In this document: positions 29,237-37,800 of the stretch, in pieces
Numbering within the stretch: the first letter of the stretch is position 1
Layout: each line of letters opens with the position of its first letter
From: CAVYGM01 sp963768025
GTDB lineage: Bacteria; Bacteroidota; Bacteroidia; Cytophagales; Spirosomataceae
Direction of reading: 5' to 3'
Assembly: GCA_963768025.1 (NCBI GenBank)
Contig: CAVYGM010000008.1
Span: 40,284 to 104,283 of the forward strand
DNA: 64,000 nt
Notes under the pieces: generated by a model
Told to the model about the DNA's origin: nothing
The model's input: the letters and a program-made list of their open reading frames with translations, nothing else
Databases searched by the model: none
Translations under genes and position numbers: made by a program

Positions 29237-29258
29237 GGACGCAATTTACGTATATCTT

Positions 29259-29299
29259 AAAAAGGAGAGTCCCGGAATATTCCGGGACTTTCCTTTTTT
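29259..29299. terminator. Bidirectional terminator
   Basis: A perfect 22-base palindrome (AGTCCCGGAATATTCCGGGACT, arms of 9-11 bp) extended by AAAGGAG/TTCCTTT, with A-run and T-run flanks. It serves the small plus-strand gene and the convergent TPR gene, whose stop is at 29323. Confidence 0.85.
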
Positions 29300-29322
29300 C
29301 ATACAGTTTGTTTGGCTGGTAC

Positions 29323-31038
29323 TTATTTGTTGGTCTTAGGGGCTGTAGCAGGTGCTGCCTGCTCCAGACCCAAAGCCTGTTTTGCGGTTTGATTGTCAGG
29401 ATCTACCTGCAAGAGTTTCTCCCAATAGGTTTTTGCCTTGGCTTCATCTTTCACCGATGTCTGATAGTAGTAAGCAAGGTAGCTGTAGGCTAGCTTCAAA
29501 TAGCTCTTAAAGTTGCCTCCGTCTTTTTCCGCCAGCTCGGCAAACTTCTCATAGTAGGGGGCAGAAATCCCTTTGTCAATATTCTCCTGACGGTCGTAGG
29601 CATTGTAAAGAGAGCTTGCCCGCCAGTAATAGGTGTAAGGCCATTCGGGTTGTTTTTGGCCCGCTTTGGCAAAGGCCGAATCCGCACTCATGTACAATCC
29701 TTTTTTCTGTTGTACCATTGCGGCACTATCAGCTACTGCCGACTGGGTAGCGTCCATTTTGCCAGCACCCTGAAAATATGACAGTCCCTGTTGAAAGAAA
29801 TCGTTAGTAGTTGCCTTAGCAGTATCCATTCCAATTCCTTTGTCATAAGCCGCAGCGGCTTTGAGGTAGTCTTTATTTTTGTAGTACAGGTTGGCCATTT
29901 CCTTGAAGGTATTAGCTGACTCGGTAACGTTGGTGTCTAATACAGCACCTTTGGTCAGATATTCCATTCCTTTATCGGTATATTCACCGGTGGTAGCCAT
30001 CTTGTTATAGGCACGGCCCAGGTACTTGTAGTCGTCTGAAATGATTTTATCGGGTGCTTCTTTGAGAAAGCTTTCCAGATTTGTAATCGCCTGCTCCATG
30101 TCGTTGGTCTTATAATAAGCCCATCCATACATCCGCTTCGTAATAGGGTTATTGAGTTTTCCCTTCACGCTTTCAAGCAATTCCAGTGAACGACCAAATT
30201 CATCGGCCGTAAAGGCAAACTGGGCTGCTCTTAACACCATCTCAGGATCCGTGTTTCCACTCTTCTGAATATACAAGTCAAAATTCTCAGCAGCCCGCTT
30301 GTACTGACGCGCCAGGAAGTATAGTTCGGCCAGGTCTTTATAAGCGGGTGCAAAATTGGGATCGGCCTCAATTGCTTTCTTATAAAAGTCCAGAGCTTGG
30401 TTGTAGTTCTTTCCACGAAGGTAGATCTGACCGATTCTGTTGTTTGCCAATGCATAGTTTGGCTTCGCCATTAAGGCATATTCATAGGCTGTTACAGCGG
30501 GACCTCCCTCGTTACGTAAGGAAAGAATATCACCCTTAACGATATAAGCATCCGCAACCGACTTGTCGCGCTTAATGGCTTCATCAAGTAAGCGGATCGC
30601 TTCGGCAGGATCACTATTCTTTTCAAACAAGCTATACGCTTCCCCGGCCCGGTAGAGTACCTGAGCATCTTTGCCACGCGATTTTTTCTCAGCCGTAGAG
30701 ATCAACTCCTGCGCCTTGGCCTTATCCCCTTTTCCAAGAGCTACTGTACCGAGACCTACCATATTAAGATAACTTTTATCGTCCATGGCCAACCCTTTTT
30801 CAAAGGCCTTTTGAGCTTCGTCCAACTGATTGGTGCGAACATAAAAATAGCCAAGATTATAGAGATTCTCGGGAGAAGCACTACTTTCTGCTAGTTTGGT
30901 GAACACTTCCTTCGCTTCTTTTGTGCGTTCCGCGTTCAGATGATCGAAGCCCTCTTGCGGGGTTTGACCAAAGGATAAAGTCAGCGAAACCAAGCTTAAA
31001 GAAAGGATTCCAATTAAGTTTTTCAATTTAGTGTTCAT
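29323..31038 (-). CDS. TPR-repeat protein of the TonB/ExbBD operon
   Basis: A 571-residue secreted protein. The signal peptide is at 1-24 (ending SLTLSFGQ). Tetratricopeptide-like helix pairs fill the rest, for example PENLYNLGYFYVRTNQLDEA, ADAYIVKGDILSLRNEG and APAYKDLAELYFLARQYKRA. The tail is Ala/Pro/Thr-rich (LEQAAPATAPKTNK). TPR proteins act as protein-binding scaffolds; here it would lie in the periplasm. It is the last gene of an operon that begins with exbB, 82 bases after the phosphate-binding-like lipoprotein gene. Confidence 0.88.
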   Translation of the reverse strand: MNTKLKNLIGILSLSLVSLTLSFGQTPQEGFDHLNAERTKEAKEVFTKLAESSASPENLYNLGYFYVRTNQLDEAQKAFEKGLAMDDKSYLNMVGLGTVALGKGDKAKAQELISTAEKKSRGKDAQVLYRAGEAYSLFEKNSDPAEAIRLLDEAIKRDKSVADAYIVKGDILSLRNEGGPAVTAYEYALMAKPNYALANNRIGQIYLRGKNYNQALDFYKKAIEADPNFAPAYKDLAELYFLARQYKRAAENFDLYIQKSGNTDPEMVLRAAQFAFTADEFGRSLELLESVKGKLNNPITKRMYGWAYYKTNDMEQAITNLESFLKEAPDKIISDDYKYLGRAYNKMATTGEYTDKGMEYLTKGAVLDTNVTESANTFKEMANLYYKNKDYLKAAAAYDKGIGMDTAKATTNDFFQQGLSYFQGAGKMDATQSAVADSAAMVQQKKGLYMSADSAFAKAGQKQPEWPYTYYWRASSLYNAYDRQENIDKGISAPYYEKFAELAEKDGGNFKSYLKLAYSYLAYYYQTSVKDEAKAKTYWEKLLQVDPDNQTAKQALGLEQAAPATAPKTNK

Positions 31039-31120
31039 TTCTTAACCGGGTTGAAAAAGAGATAAAAATTTTGTATGTACTATTAAACATCTTCCAAAGA
31101 TAATAAATTGTGAAGTAACC

Positions 31121-32068
31121 CTAAAAATTTTGTTTGGTTTGAACTTCAATATTCCTTGGGTATGGTATCGTCGGGACTAGTCCCATTTTTTCTATTACCA
31201 GGCCTCCCACGTCGCGGGCAATGTACGTCATCAACCCCCCTCCGAGACCCGAAAAGCCCTCTCTACTAAGGATATAAATAAATCGTGCCAACGGATACCT
31301 ACCCGCTCTCAAATCGCGCTGGAAGGGTTGAGAATAATCCTGAATCGAGGTAGGATTTTCTTTTTCTGATACCCCTAGTACCCGTAGCCCGTCTGATAGT
31401 TCGTACGTTAGCTGGGCATCTCCGTCACTGATCCAATTTACTCCGATAAAGCCGATAGCCGAGCGGTTCTGGCGAACGTGCTCGATTACCTTTTCGTTTG
31501 AATTAGACGTGTAGATGGCCAGTTTCGTCACATCTTTTATTCCAAATCGCTGAATCATAAAATCCAGGTTACTTGAATTGGCATTGTCAAACACCAAAGT
31601 AATCGGGCCTGTATGATTGCTTCCTTTTAATTGCGACCAGTCTTTTATTTTTCCGGAAAATATTCCTTCCAATTCAGCCATAGTAATCAGACTATCTTGA
31701 TTGGTCATGCCGGTGATGAGGGCAATGCCATCAATTGCGATTTTCTGCTCCTTCAGCCGTCCTTCCTGCTGACTGATAATATCTTTTTCCTTTTGGGATA
31801 GTACTCGACTCGTAAACGCCAGGCGGGCGCTATCTTTAAGCAAGGCTATTATCGCCTCCTGCTCTGGTTTGTAAGTTACATTGAAATGAGCATCGGGATA
31901 TATTCCCTCGTACGCCTGGGTAAGCGACGATACGAGCGGCCTAAATGACTCGTCGGCCGTAACCGCAATCGTTCCCTGACGGGGATTATCTAGATTTCCC
32001 GACGTGCAACCATAGAAACTCGCTACGCCCGCTAGTAGTATTATTCCTAACCACCTTCCTCTTTCCAT
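31121..32068 (-). CDS. PstS-like substrate-binding lipoprotein
   Basis: A 315-residue periplasmic-binding-protein-fold lipoprotein (lipobox FYGC, Cys21). It matches the PstS-like/PBP-like-2 group: IAVTADESFRPLVSSLTQ, a Ser/Thr-rich ligand loop (LAFTSRVLSQKEKD), GIALITG and an IGFIGVNWISDGD segment. PstS proteins bind phosphate and feed an ABC importer. No pstCAB genes are here; instead it lies inside a TonB-ExbBD operon, with 9 bases to the small membrane protein upstream. It may sense or bind a ligand in connection with TonB energy transfer. The ligand is unproven. Confidence 0.82.
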   Translation of the reverse strand: MERGRWLGIILLAGVASFYGCTSGNLDNPRQGTIAVTADESFRPLVSSLTQAYEGIYPDAHFNVTYKPEQEAIIALLKDSARLAFTSRVLSQKEKDIISQQEGRLKEQKIAIDGIALITGMTNQDSLITMAELEGIFSGKIKDWSQLKGSNHTGPITLVFDNANSSNLDFMIQRFGIKDVTKLAIYTSNSNEKVIEHVRQNRSAIGFIGVNWISDGDAQLTYELSDGLRVLGVSEKENPTSIQDYSQPFQRDLRAGRYPLARFIYILSREGFSGLGGGLMTYIARDVGGLVIEKMGLVPTIPYPRNIEVQTKQNF

Positions 32069-32077
32069 ACCTATTTT

Positions 32078-32290
32078 TTAATCTTTTCTGAATTCCCGTG
32101 CTCGGTAGCCCCGGTATATTCCATAGGCGATCAGTGCTACGGCAAAAATATAGCGATAAACACTTCCTGCTGGCAGGAATGTAAAAGACAAGGAGGAGGC
32201 GATCAGATAGATCCCTCCTCCTATGTAAACCAGAGCCATGAACATCGAGGTAATAAATCCTATTTCCTGATGAAATGGTCTTCTTTTCAT
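32078..32290 (-). CDS. Small membrane protein between tonB and the PstS-like gene
   Basis: A 70-residue protein with two hydrophobic helices (FITSMFMALVYIGGGIYLIAS and YIFAVALIAYGIYRGY) and basic ends. It starts 6 bases after the tonB stop and ends 9 bases before the lipoprotein start, so it is translated within the operon. I do not recognise a family. The conserved-looking position suggests a role with the TonB complex in the inner membrane. Confidence 0.7.
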   Translation of the reverse strand: MKRRPFHQEIGFITSMFMALVYIGGGIYLIASSLSFTFLPAGSVYRYIFAVALIAYGIYRGYRAREFRKD

Positions 32291-32296
32291 ACTTTT

Positions 32297-33118
32297 TTAC
32301 TCTAATTGGAAGCTAATCGGTAAGTTATATTTTACCCTTACCGGACGTCCCGACTGCTTGCCGGGCTTCCATTTAGGCATTGTTTTTACTACCCGTATTG
32401 CTTCTTCGTCGCAACCGAATCCAAGTCCTTTCAGTACTTGTACATCCTGAATACTACCATCGGTATTTACAACGAAGGTGAGAAATACTTTACCCGAAAC
32501 GTTGGCGCGGGATGCCGCACTCGGGTACCTGATATTCTTACCTAAGTATTTGTACATTTCCTGAATACCACCTGGAAATTCTGGATTTTGCTCCACCACG
32601 GTAAAGATCTGCTCTTCAACCTTAGCTTCTACCACGGTCCCTTTGCTGGGGGCGGCAATCTGCTCGGGGGCAATGATAATTTCCTGAGCGTTAGGGTCTC
32701 CTTCCTGAGTTTCGGCGGCAGCTACAGCCACTTCCAATTTCTCAACGGTGGGAGGAGGGGTTTCGATGGGTACTTCCTCGTCTTTCTTCACTTCCGGAGG
32801 TAAAAACTTAACGGTTTCTACCTTCGGTTGCTCAATAGGCGGCGGCGGCGGCGGCGGTGGTTCGGCCGGATCAATGGGAGGTGGTGGAATTTTCATCAAG
32901 TCCACGTTCACCATTACTTCCTCCTGATCATCCTCCGTCAGAAACTTATCGGCCAACATAGGAGCTAACATTGCTAGGATAAAAATGGTAGCACCCATCA
33001 AGGTAGCACGGTTAATTACACCGCGGTATTCCTGACGAAGAGGATAAGCACCGTACGCCTTATTACGATCGGCAAACACTATATCATCCAGTGTTGCATT
33101 CGGGCTAATCTCTGCCAT
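32297..33118 (-). CDS. tonB: TonB energy-transducing protein
   Basis: A 273-residue TonB. The N-terminal membrane helix is near residues 35-52 (ATLMGATIFILAMLAPM). A proline-rich spacer follows (PPPPIDPAEPPPPPPPPIEQ, residues about 78-97), then a Glu/Pro/Val linker. The C-terminal TonB domain has the conserved GKVFLTFVVNTDGSI and MPKWKPGKQSGRPVRVKY blocks. It links the proton-driven ExbB-ExbD motor to outer-membrane receptors such as the SusC protein and the receptor at 58-61 kb. It is the fourth gene of the operon. Confidence 0.95.
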   Translation of the reverse strand: MAEISPNATLDDIVFADRNKAYGAYPLRQEYRGVINRATLMGATIFILAMLAPMLADKFLTEDDQEEVMVNVDLMKIPPPPIDPAEPPPPPPPPIEQPKVETVKFLPPEVKKDEEVPIETPPPTVEKLEVAVAAAETQEGDPNAQEIIIAPEQIAAPSKGTVVEAKVEEQIFTVVEQNPEFPGGIQEMYKYLGKNIRYPSAASRANVSGKVFLTFVVNTDGSIQDVQVLKGLGFGCDEEAIRVVKTMPKWKPGKQSGRPVRVKYNLPISFQLE

Positions 33119-33155
33119 GGCGTTTTATTTAAAATTGGGTTTCTACTAATTAAAT

Positions 33156-33746
33156 TTAATTGTCTTCTGGTTGGGGAACAATCTTGTCACCCAGAAGCGC
33201 TTTCTCCGAATCGGTCAGGAAGTCTACCATTGCGTATCGCTTCGTCTTGGTTATGGCCATTTCGTCCAGAATATCCACCATGTTCTTATAGGTAGAGACG
33301 GGAGTTGGCTTGACAACGGTCACAAAGGGTAGATTGCCATCAGCATCTTTCTCAAACTGAGAGTTTACCCGACTTTGAGCTCTAAAAATCTCCTGTCGGA
33401 GCTCTGTGCCAAACCTAACTTTTTTAAGTCCAGTTTTCGCTTTCTCATCGTCTGCGGCAATTCCATCCAAAAGGTATACGTCATCGTTACGCCCCAGGAA
33501 TACGGTAAGTACTTTGGATGCTTTCAAAGGCTCGGTTTCCTGCTCCTTCTGATCCTCCTGTTTGTCAGGAACCGTCAGTGTCATGGAAGTCGGCTTACTG
33601 AGGGTTGTGGCAAGCATGAAGAAAGTAATCAGCAGAAATCCCAAGTCCACCATGGGGGTCATATCCACCCGGGTTGACATTTTTTTGGCTCTTACGTGAC
33701 CATCTTTACTTTTCTTACCACCACCGGATTCTACTATTTCTGCCAT
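33156..33746 (-). CDS. exbD: ExbD biopolymer transporter (second copy)
   Basis: A 196-residue ExbD/TolR protein. One transmembrane helix near residues 28-48 carries the essential Asp in VDMTPMVDLGFLLITFFML. A periplasmic domain follows. With ExbB it uses the proton gradient to energise TonB. It is encoded 33 bases after the first exbD and 37 bases before tonB. Two ExbD paralogues in one operon is usual in Bacteroidota. Confidence 0.94.
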   Translation of the reverse strand: MAEIVESGGGKKSKDGHVRAKKMSTRVDMTPMVDLGFLLITFFMLATTLSKPTSMTLTVPDKQEDQKEQETEPLKASKVLTVFLGRNDDVYLLDGIAADDEKAKTGLKKVRFGTELRQEIFRAQSRVNSQFEKDADGNLPFVTVVKPTPVSTYKNMVDILDEMAITKTKRYAMVDFLTDSEKALLGDKIVPQPEDN

Positions 33747-33779
33747 CTTATTGTGCTAATTTTAAGGTGAAACCTCAGG

Positions 33780-34406
33780 TTATTTGTTCTCTCCGGACGA
33801 CCAGCCTGCGGGGGGTTCTTCCGAATCCGTAATCAGGTTGAACCGGTTGATGTTCTGAGATTGCAGGTTTGCCAACACATTTTTAAACGTTGGAAACTTC
33901 GCAGAATTATCTCCCTTGATTGCAATCCGAAGTTGAGGGTTCGCCTGACGGGCCGCATATACCCAATCCGCCAGTTCACTTACTCCACTTGAATCCGCCG
34001 GAATCCCTGGCTGCTTCACTGTGCCCATCTCCGGACCTGGCAGGTCGAGCCACCCTTTCAACTGCGCAAGGGGAAAACCAAAACTAGCCTGATTAGAGAA
34101 TTTTTTCTTCTGCACATCTGTAAACGAGATTCCTTTCGTCTGGGCTATATTCTCCAGCATCACAATTCGATCGGGCTGGGCATCTATTCCAAAAAACACT
34201 TCACCTTTGGTTCCAATACTAATGACCATAATGTTGTCATCTGGTACCTTGATAGCAGAAATGGAAGATGGAGTGTCGATTTCGGCAGCCTCCTGCGATT
34301 TGAAGGTGGCGGTCATGATAAAGAACGTAAGTAGCAAAAACGCAACGTCCGTCATAGCCGTCATATCAGTCGTAGGGGGGTGCTTCTTAGGTCTTACTTT
34401 TCCCAT
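33780..34406 (-). CDS. exbD: ExbD biopolymer transporter (first copy)
   Basis: A 208-residue ExbD/TolR protein with the motor helix at about residues 14-34 (TDMTAMTDVAFLLLTFFIM, conserved Asp) and a periplasmic domain with a Pro/Gly-rich insert. It differs from the second copy mainly in that domain (LKGWLDLPGPEMGTVKQPG), suggesting the two form a heterodimer in the ExbB pentamer or serve different partners. It is 58 bases downstream of exbB. Confidence 0.93.
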   Translation of the reverse strand: MGKVRPKKHPPTTDMTAMTDVAFLLLTFFIMTATFKSQEAAEIDTPSSISAIKVPDDNIMVISIGTKGEVFFGIDAQPDRIVMLENIAQTKGISFTDVQKKKFSNQASFGFPLAQLKGWLDLPGPEMGTVKQPGIPADSSGVSELADWVYAARQANPQLRIAIKGDNSAKFPTFKNVLANLQSQNINRFNLITDSEEPPAGWSSGENK

Positions 34407-34464
34407 AGCAATATATAAGTTTTTTTTATATTAACGAAACAATACTATTAATTATTTTCCAATA

Positions 34465-35301
34465 TTAATAGTGAGAAGCAAAATTTTGCTGAATACTCAT
34501 GCTGATTTCGTCAATACTGTAGGTCAGGTCGTCTACTTTGCTGTTCAGGTAGGCATACGAGATGGTAGCGATGGCTGCCGTACCGATACCAAGACCTGTG
34601 TTGATAAGAGCCTCAGAGATACCCGTTGCAAGAGCCGCTGAGTCAGGAGAACCCGACGCACCAAGTGCAGCGAAGGCCTTGATCATACCAATTACAGTTC
34701 CAAGCAGGGCGATCAGGGTAGAAGCCGAAGCCAGGGTAGCGATGATCGTAAGGTTTTTCTGCAGCATTGGCATTTCAAGCGTAGTAGCTTCTTCGATTTC
34801 TTTGGACAGGGCTACCAATTTCTGCTCCTTGTCGAGCTCCGAATCCGTAGTAAGAAGCTTGTACTTCTCGAGGCCGGTCTTGATAACGTTACCGATTGAG
34901 CCTTTCTGCTTGTCGCACTCACGAATAGCTTCGTCAATCTGATTTTTGTCCAATAAGCTTCTCACCTTGCGTACGAATCCGTCGATGCTGGCCGTACCAC
35001 TTGCTTTGCTCAAAGTAATCAAACGCTCGATCGTAAATACCAAAACGATCAGAAAGCAGGTCATCAGAATAGGTACAATTGGCCCTCCTTTGTACACAAT
35101 TCCATAATAATCTCCTGGCTTGGGTCCTTTTTCATGATCACCATCAATGAAGTGATCTGGAGCTCCCAAAACAAAGATGTAAATTAAAAGAGCAATTACA
35201 AAAAGTAAAGGAATTACCCACGCAGGATTCAACACTCCACCTGTACTCTTCTTCGGTGCTGCGGCAGCTTTTGGTGCCGGAGTAGTAGCTTTCTTTTCCA
35301 T
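34465..35301 (-). CDS. exbB: ExbB/MotA/TolQ proton-channel protein
   Basis: A 278-residue polytopic inner-membrane protein that forms the pentameric stator around ExbD. The N-terminus is Ala/Lys-rich and cytoplasmic; a first helix lies at about 28-46 (WVIPLLFVIALLIYIFVLG). The typical MotA/TolQ/ExbB pair follows near the C-terminus (TIIATLASASTLIALLGTVIGMI and the GISEALINTGLGIGTAAIAT region). It is the first gene of the exbB-exbD-exbD-tonB-small protein-PstS-like-TPR operon. A promoter is visible 113 bases upstream. Confidence 0.95.
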   Translation of the reverse strand: MEKKATTPAPKAAAAPKKSTGGVLNPAWVIPLLFVIALLIYIFVLGAPDHFIDGDHEKGPKPGDYYGIVYKGGPIVPILMTCFLIVLVFTIERLITLSKASGTASIDGFVRKVRSLLDKNQIDEAIRECDKQKGSIGNVIKTGLEKYKLLTTDSELDKEQKLVALSKEIEEATTLEMPMLQKNLTIIATLASASTLIALLGTVIGMIKAFAALGASGSPDSAALATGISEALINTGLGIGTAAIATISYAYLNSKVDDLTYSIDEISMSIQQNFASHY

Positions 35302-36064
35302 CAGACTTACTTTTAAAGGGTTAATTGAGATTTTGGTTGTGAATTAAAGAAAAATTTTGAGCAAAAGCTTTTTGGTAAAATATAATTTTGGTTCAGGTGT
35401 AAAAAGTGCCGTACAAAAGTATGAGTTTTCCTTTTAAAATAAAGCAACTGAATATTCAGTTTTTTTATTCTTTTTTAAGAACTTAAATATAAAATTGTAT
35501 TTTTTTTATATAACATCTGGCACTTTTCTAGGCTTTAAGTGGTTTAAATTGTTTGATAATTAGTGATTTACAAATGTGCATCCCAATATAATAAATTGTA
35601 CTATTTAGTCTTATGAGGGTCGTTTTATCAGGTATATCATCAAAACTGGATTGGAAAAATAGAGTCTAACTTACACAAAAGCAAATTTTATTTGGAACGG
35701 CTCTCTGAATCTTTTTCCTTATACAAAGCCGAGCATCGTATTCTTTATACTTATTCAAATCAATCCAATCCTGAGTAGTCAGACACAACCTATTGGTAGT
35801 GAAGCACTGCCCTATACGAAAGCTGCCAATACGATGCCTACTTAGGTAGCTTCCAGTATTATAATACTACATTTGTGATTCTGATTCACCCTGTTTTCCT
35901 TGGCCCAGCCACGATATGAATCAGGAATTATTTATCTCGTGAAAGGATTCTCCTGTAGGCCAGCGCGGAGGATTCGTAAAGTTAGAAGTATTTTAAATTG
36001 GCTTTTGAAGGCACGTCCTGGAACATAGCCCGGGCTTGCTACATTGTTTTATCAACTACTTAGA
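35302..36064. other. Long AT-rich intergenic region between divergent operons
   Basis: About 760 bases between exbB (minus) and the NeuD-like gene (plus). It holds the exbB promoter at 35414-35447 and a perfect 14-base palindrome AGTATTATAATACT at about 35855-35868. Right after the palindrome is a -7-like TACATTTG (35868-35875) on the plus strand without a clear -33. No credible reading frame or tRNA-like fold was seen. It is long enough to hold a small RNA, but nothing shows one directly. Confidence 0.45.
35414..35447 (-). promoter_or_regulatory. Promoter of the exbB-tonB operon
   Basis: On the minus strand a perfect -7 TACTTTTG (35414-35421) and a -33 TTG (35445-35447) with a 23-base spacer. 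The transcript would carry a leader of about 105 bases before exbB. Confidence 0.55.
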
Positions 36065-36706
36065 ATGAGTATGCAATACCCTGTATTAATTTTTGGAGCA
36101 GGAGCGACCGGAAGACAGGCGCTTGATATTTTTCAAAGAAATGAAGTAGTCGTCTACGGATTTCTGGATGATACAAAAGAACTTCATGGGACCGAAATAG
36201 GTACCGTGAGTGTATTGGGAGACACCGATGATGGTGGTTTTCTGAAATTAATCGGAAACAAGTGCGAGGCCTTTGTGGCCATCGGCGAGCGTTCGGTGCG
36301 GGAGCAGTTGGTGCAGATGCTGCAGGAACGCCGCAAAACAATGCCCGTCAACGCAATCCACGACATGGCCCTGATCTCTACTTTGGCAACAATCGGGCAC
36401 GGAAACTTCGTAGGGGCCCGGGTGGTGATTGGTGCGCAGGCTAGCCTGGGGCATCATTGTCATATTCAGCCAGGAGTACTTGTCGAGCCTTTTGTCGAAA
36501 TCGGTGATTTCGTAAATATAGGAGCCGGGGCGGTTTTGAACGACCGGGTGATTGTGGAAAAGGGAGTGTATATCGGAACCGGCGCTACGATAGTATCAGG
36601 GATCAAAATAGGTAAAAATGCCCGGATAGGCGCCGGATCGCTGGTGATAGCTGATGTAGCCGCCGGCACCACGGTATTTGGCAATCCAGCCCAAGTTGTG
36701 AAGTAA
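36065..36706 (+). CDS. NeuD-like sugar O/N-acyltransferase
   Basis: A 213-residue enzyme with an N-terminal Rossmann-like PglD/NeuD nucleotide-sugar binding part (VLIFGAGATGRQALDIF) and a C-terminal left-handed beta-helix of hexapeptide repeats (IGDFVNIGAGAVLNDRVIV, IGTGATIVSGIKIG). Members transfer acetyl from acetyl-CoA to amino sugars or sialic acid for surface glycans. The catalytic-type His pair appears in SLGHHCHI. Start taken at 36065; an ATG six bases further on would serve equally well. No other glycan genes are adjacent. Confidence 0.85.
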   Translation: MSMQYPVLIFGAGATGRQALDIFQRNEVVVYGFLDDTKELHGTEIGTVSVLGDTDDGGFLKLIGNKCEAFVAIGERSVREQLVQMLQERRKTMPVNAIHDMALISTLATIGHGNFVGARVVIGAQASLGHHCHIQPGVLVEPFVEIGDFVNIGAGAVLNDRVIVEKGVYIGTGATIVSGIKIGKNARIGAGSLVIADVAAGTTVFGNPAQVVK

Positions 36707-36809
36707 GCGGCAGGTACCTGCCGGTGGTACCAAGCGGTGCCTTTTTTCCCTAGAGAATTCATCCTCAATAAATTCACAGCCAGTCTTTTTAATTCCGAGG
36801 AAAAGATTT

Positions 36810-36817
36810 TATCTTTG
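36810..36817 (+). promoter_or_regulatory. -7 element of the yceD-rpmF cluster
   Basis: TATCTTTG (perfect TAnnTTTG) followed by CAGTCC. It lies inside the 5' extension that an ATG start at 36737 would imply, and so argues for the GTG start at 36839. No clear -33 TTG is seen. Confidence 0.6.
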
Positions 36818-36838
36818 CAGTCCTTTTTGCTGAATGAC

Positions 36839-37384
36839 GTGAAAGAGCAGAGCCAATATAGCATAGATATTTATGGTTTGGAGTCCAAATCATACGAATT
36901 CGACTACCAGATTGAGTCGGCGTTTTTTGAAGAAATGCCGCAGGATCTTATTCAAAAGGGTAGTTTCAAGGTACATTTAGTGCTGGACAAGTCGAGTACT
37001 ATGATTCAGCTTCGCTTTACAATACAGGGTAGTGCAGAGCTGATTTGTGACCGATCGCTGGAACCATTCGAAGAGCCGATTGAGACAAAAGGGGTGATTA
37101 TTTTGAAATTTGGTGATCATGATGAAGAGTTAACGGACGAAATTTTTCTTATCAACCGCTCTACATCCCGAATTAACGTAGCTGGTTATATTTTTGAATT
37201 CATAGCCCTTGCGTTGCCAATGAAGAAGATCCACCCCGATTTGCGGGGGAAGGATTCCGACGACGCCCAAAACGAATTTGAAACATTGGTGTACAGTTCG
37301 GAGGGGAAAATGCAGGAAGACGCGGAGCCTAGTAACGAAAGCATTGATCCCCGCTGGGAGGCTTTGAAAAAATTGAAAAAATAA
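36839..37384 (+). CDS. YceD (DUF177) family protein
   Basis: About 181 residues from a GTG start, beginning with KEQSQYSIDIYGLESKSYEF, the usual opening of Bacteroidota YceD proteins. An ATG at 36737 in the same frame would add 34 residues unlike the family and would start upstream of the promoter. A strongly acidic C-terminal half contains EPFEEPIE and ends DPRWEALKKLKK, as in this family. YceD is linked to 23S rRNA maturation and is nearly always encoded next to rpmF, as here (91 bases). Confidence 0.88.
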   Translation: MKEQSQYSIDIYGLESKSYEFDYQIESAFFEEMPQDLIQKGSFKVHLVLDKSSTMIQLRFTIQGSAELICDRSLEPFEEPIETKGVIILKFGDHDEELTDEIFLINRSTSRINVAGYIFEFIALALPMKKIHPDLRGKDSDDAQNEFETLVYSSEGKMQEDAEPSNESIDPRWEALKKLKK

Positions 37385-37475
37385 ACGTAATCCAACCCAA
37401 CTTTTATTTCTAACTGGGTTAATAACTAGTATTTGGTACATAATCTGAATTTTAACAACTGATTTTTATAGAATC

Positions 37476-37670
37476 ATGGCACATCCCAAACGCAGACACT
37501 CGACGACCCGCCGCGATAAGCGCAGAGCACACGATTCCCTGACTGGCAAACAGCTTTCCTTAGATCCTACTACGGGCGAGGCGCACTTGTCTCACCGGGC
37601 TCACGTATACGAAGGTAACCTATATTATAAGGGTAAACTTATGATCGAGGATTACGCAAAAACTGTATAA
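37476..37670 (+). CDS. rpmF: 50S ribosomal protein L32
   Basis: A 64-residue ribosomal protein starting MAHPKRRHSTTRRDKRRAHD. This is the highly basic N-terminus typical of Bacteroidota L32, with the HLSHRAH segment in the middle. The zinc-binding Cys residues of some L32 forms are absent, as in many Bacteroidota. It sits between yceD and plsX in the order seen across bacteria. Confidence 0.97.
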   Translation: MAHPKRRHSTTRRDKRRAHDSLTGKQLSLDPTTGEAHLSHRAHVYEGNLYYKGKLMIEDYAKTV

Positions 37671-37800
37671 TCTGGTAGAATATTGAGTGCTTGTTTCGCA
37701 ACGACTGTATAAAAGTTGTTGCGAAATTCTTTTTTACTAAGGTGCAACTGCTAATTTTACACCCACGTTTTCCTTTTTTTAGTCAACAAAAAGTGTGTAG

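Noticed and set aside
36262..36444. Short overlapping frames inside the NeuD-like gene
   Set aside because: They lie in alternative frames of an intact, well-supported gene.
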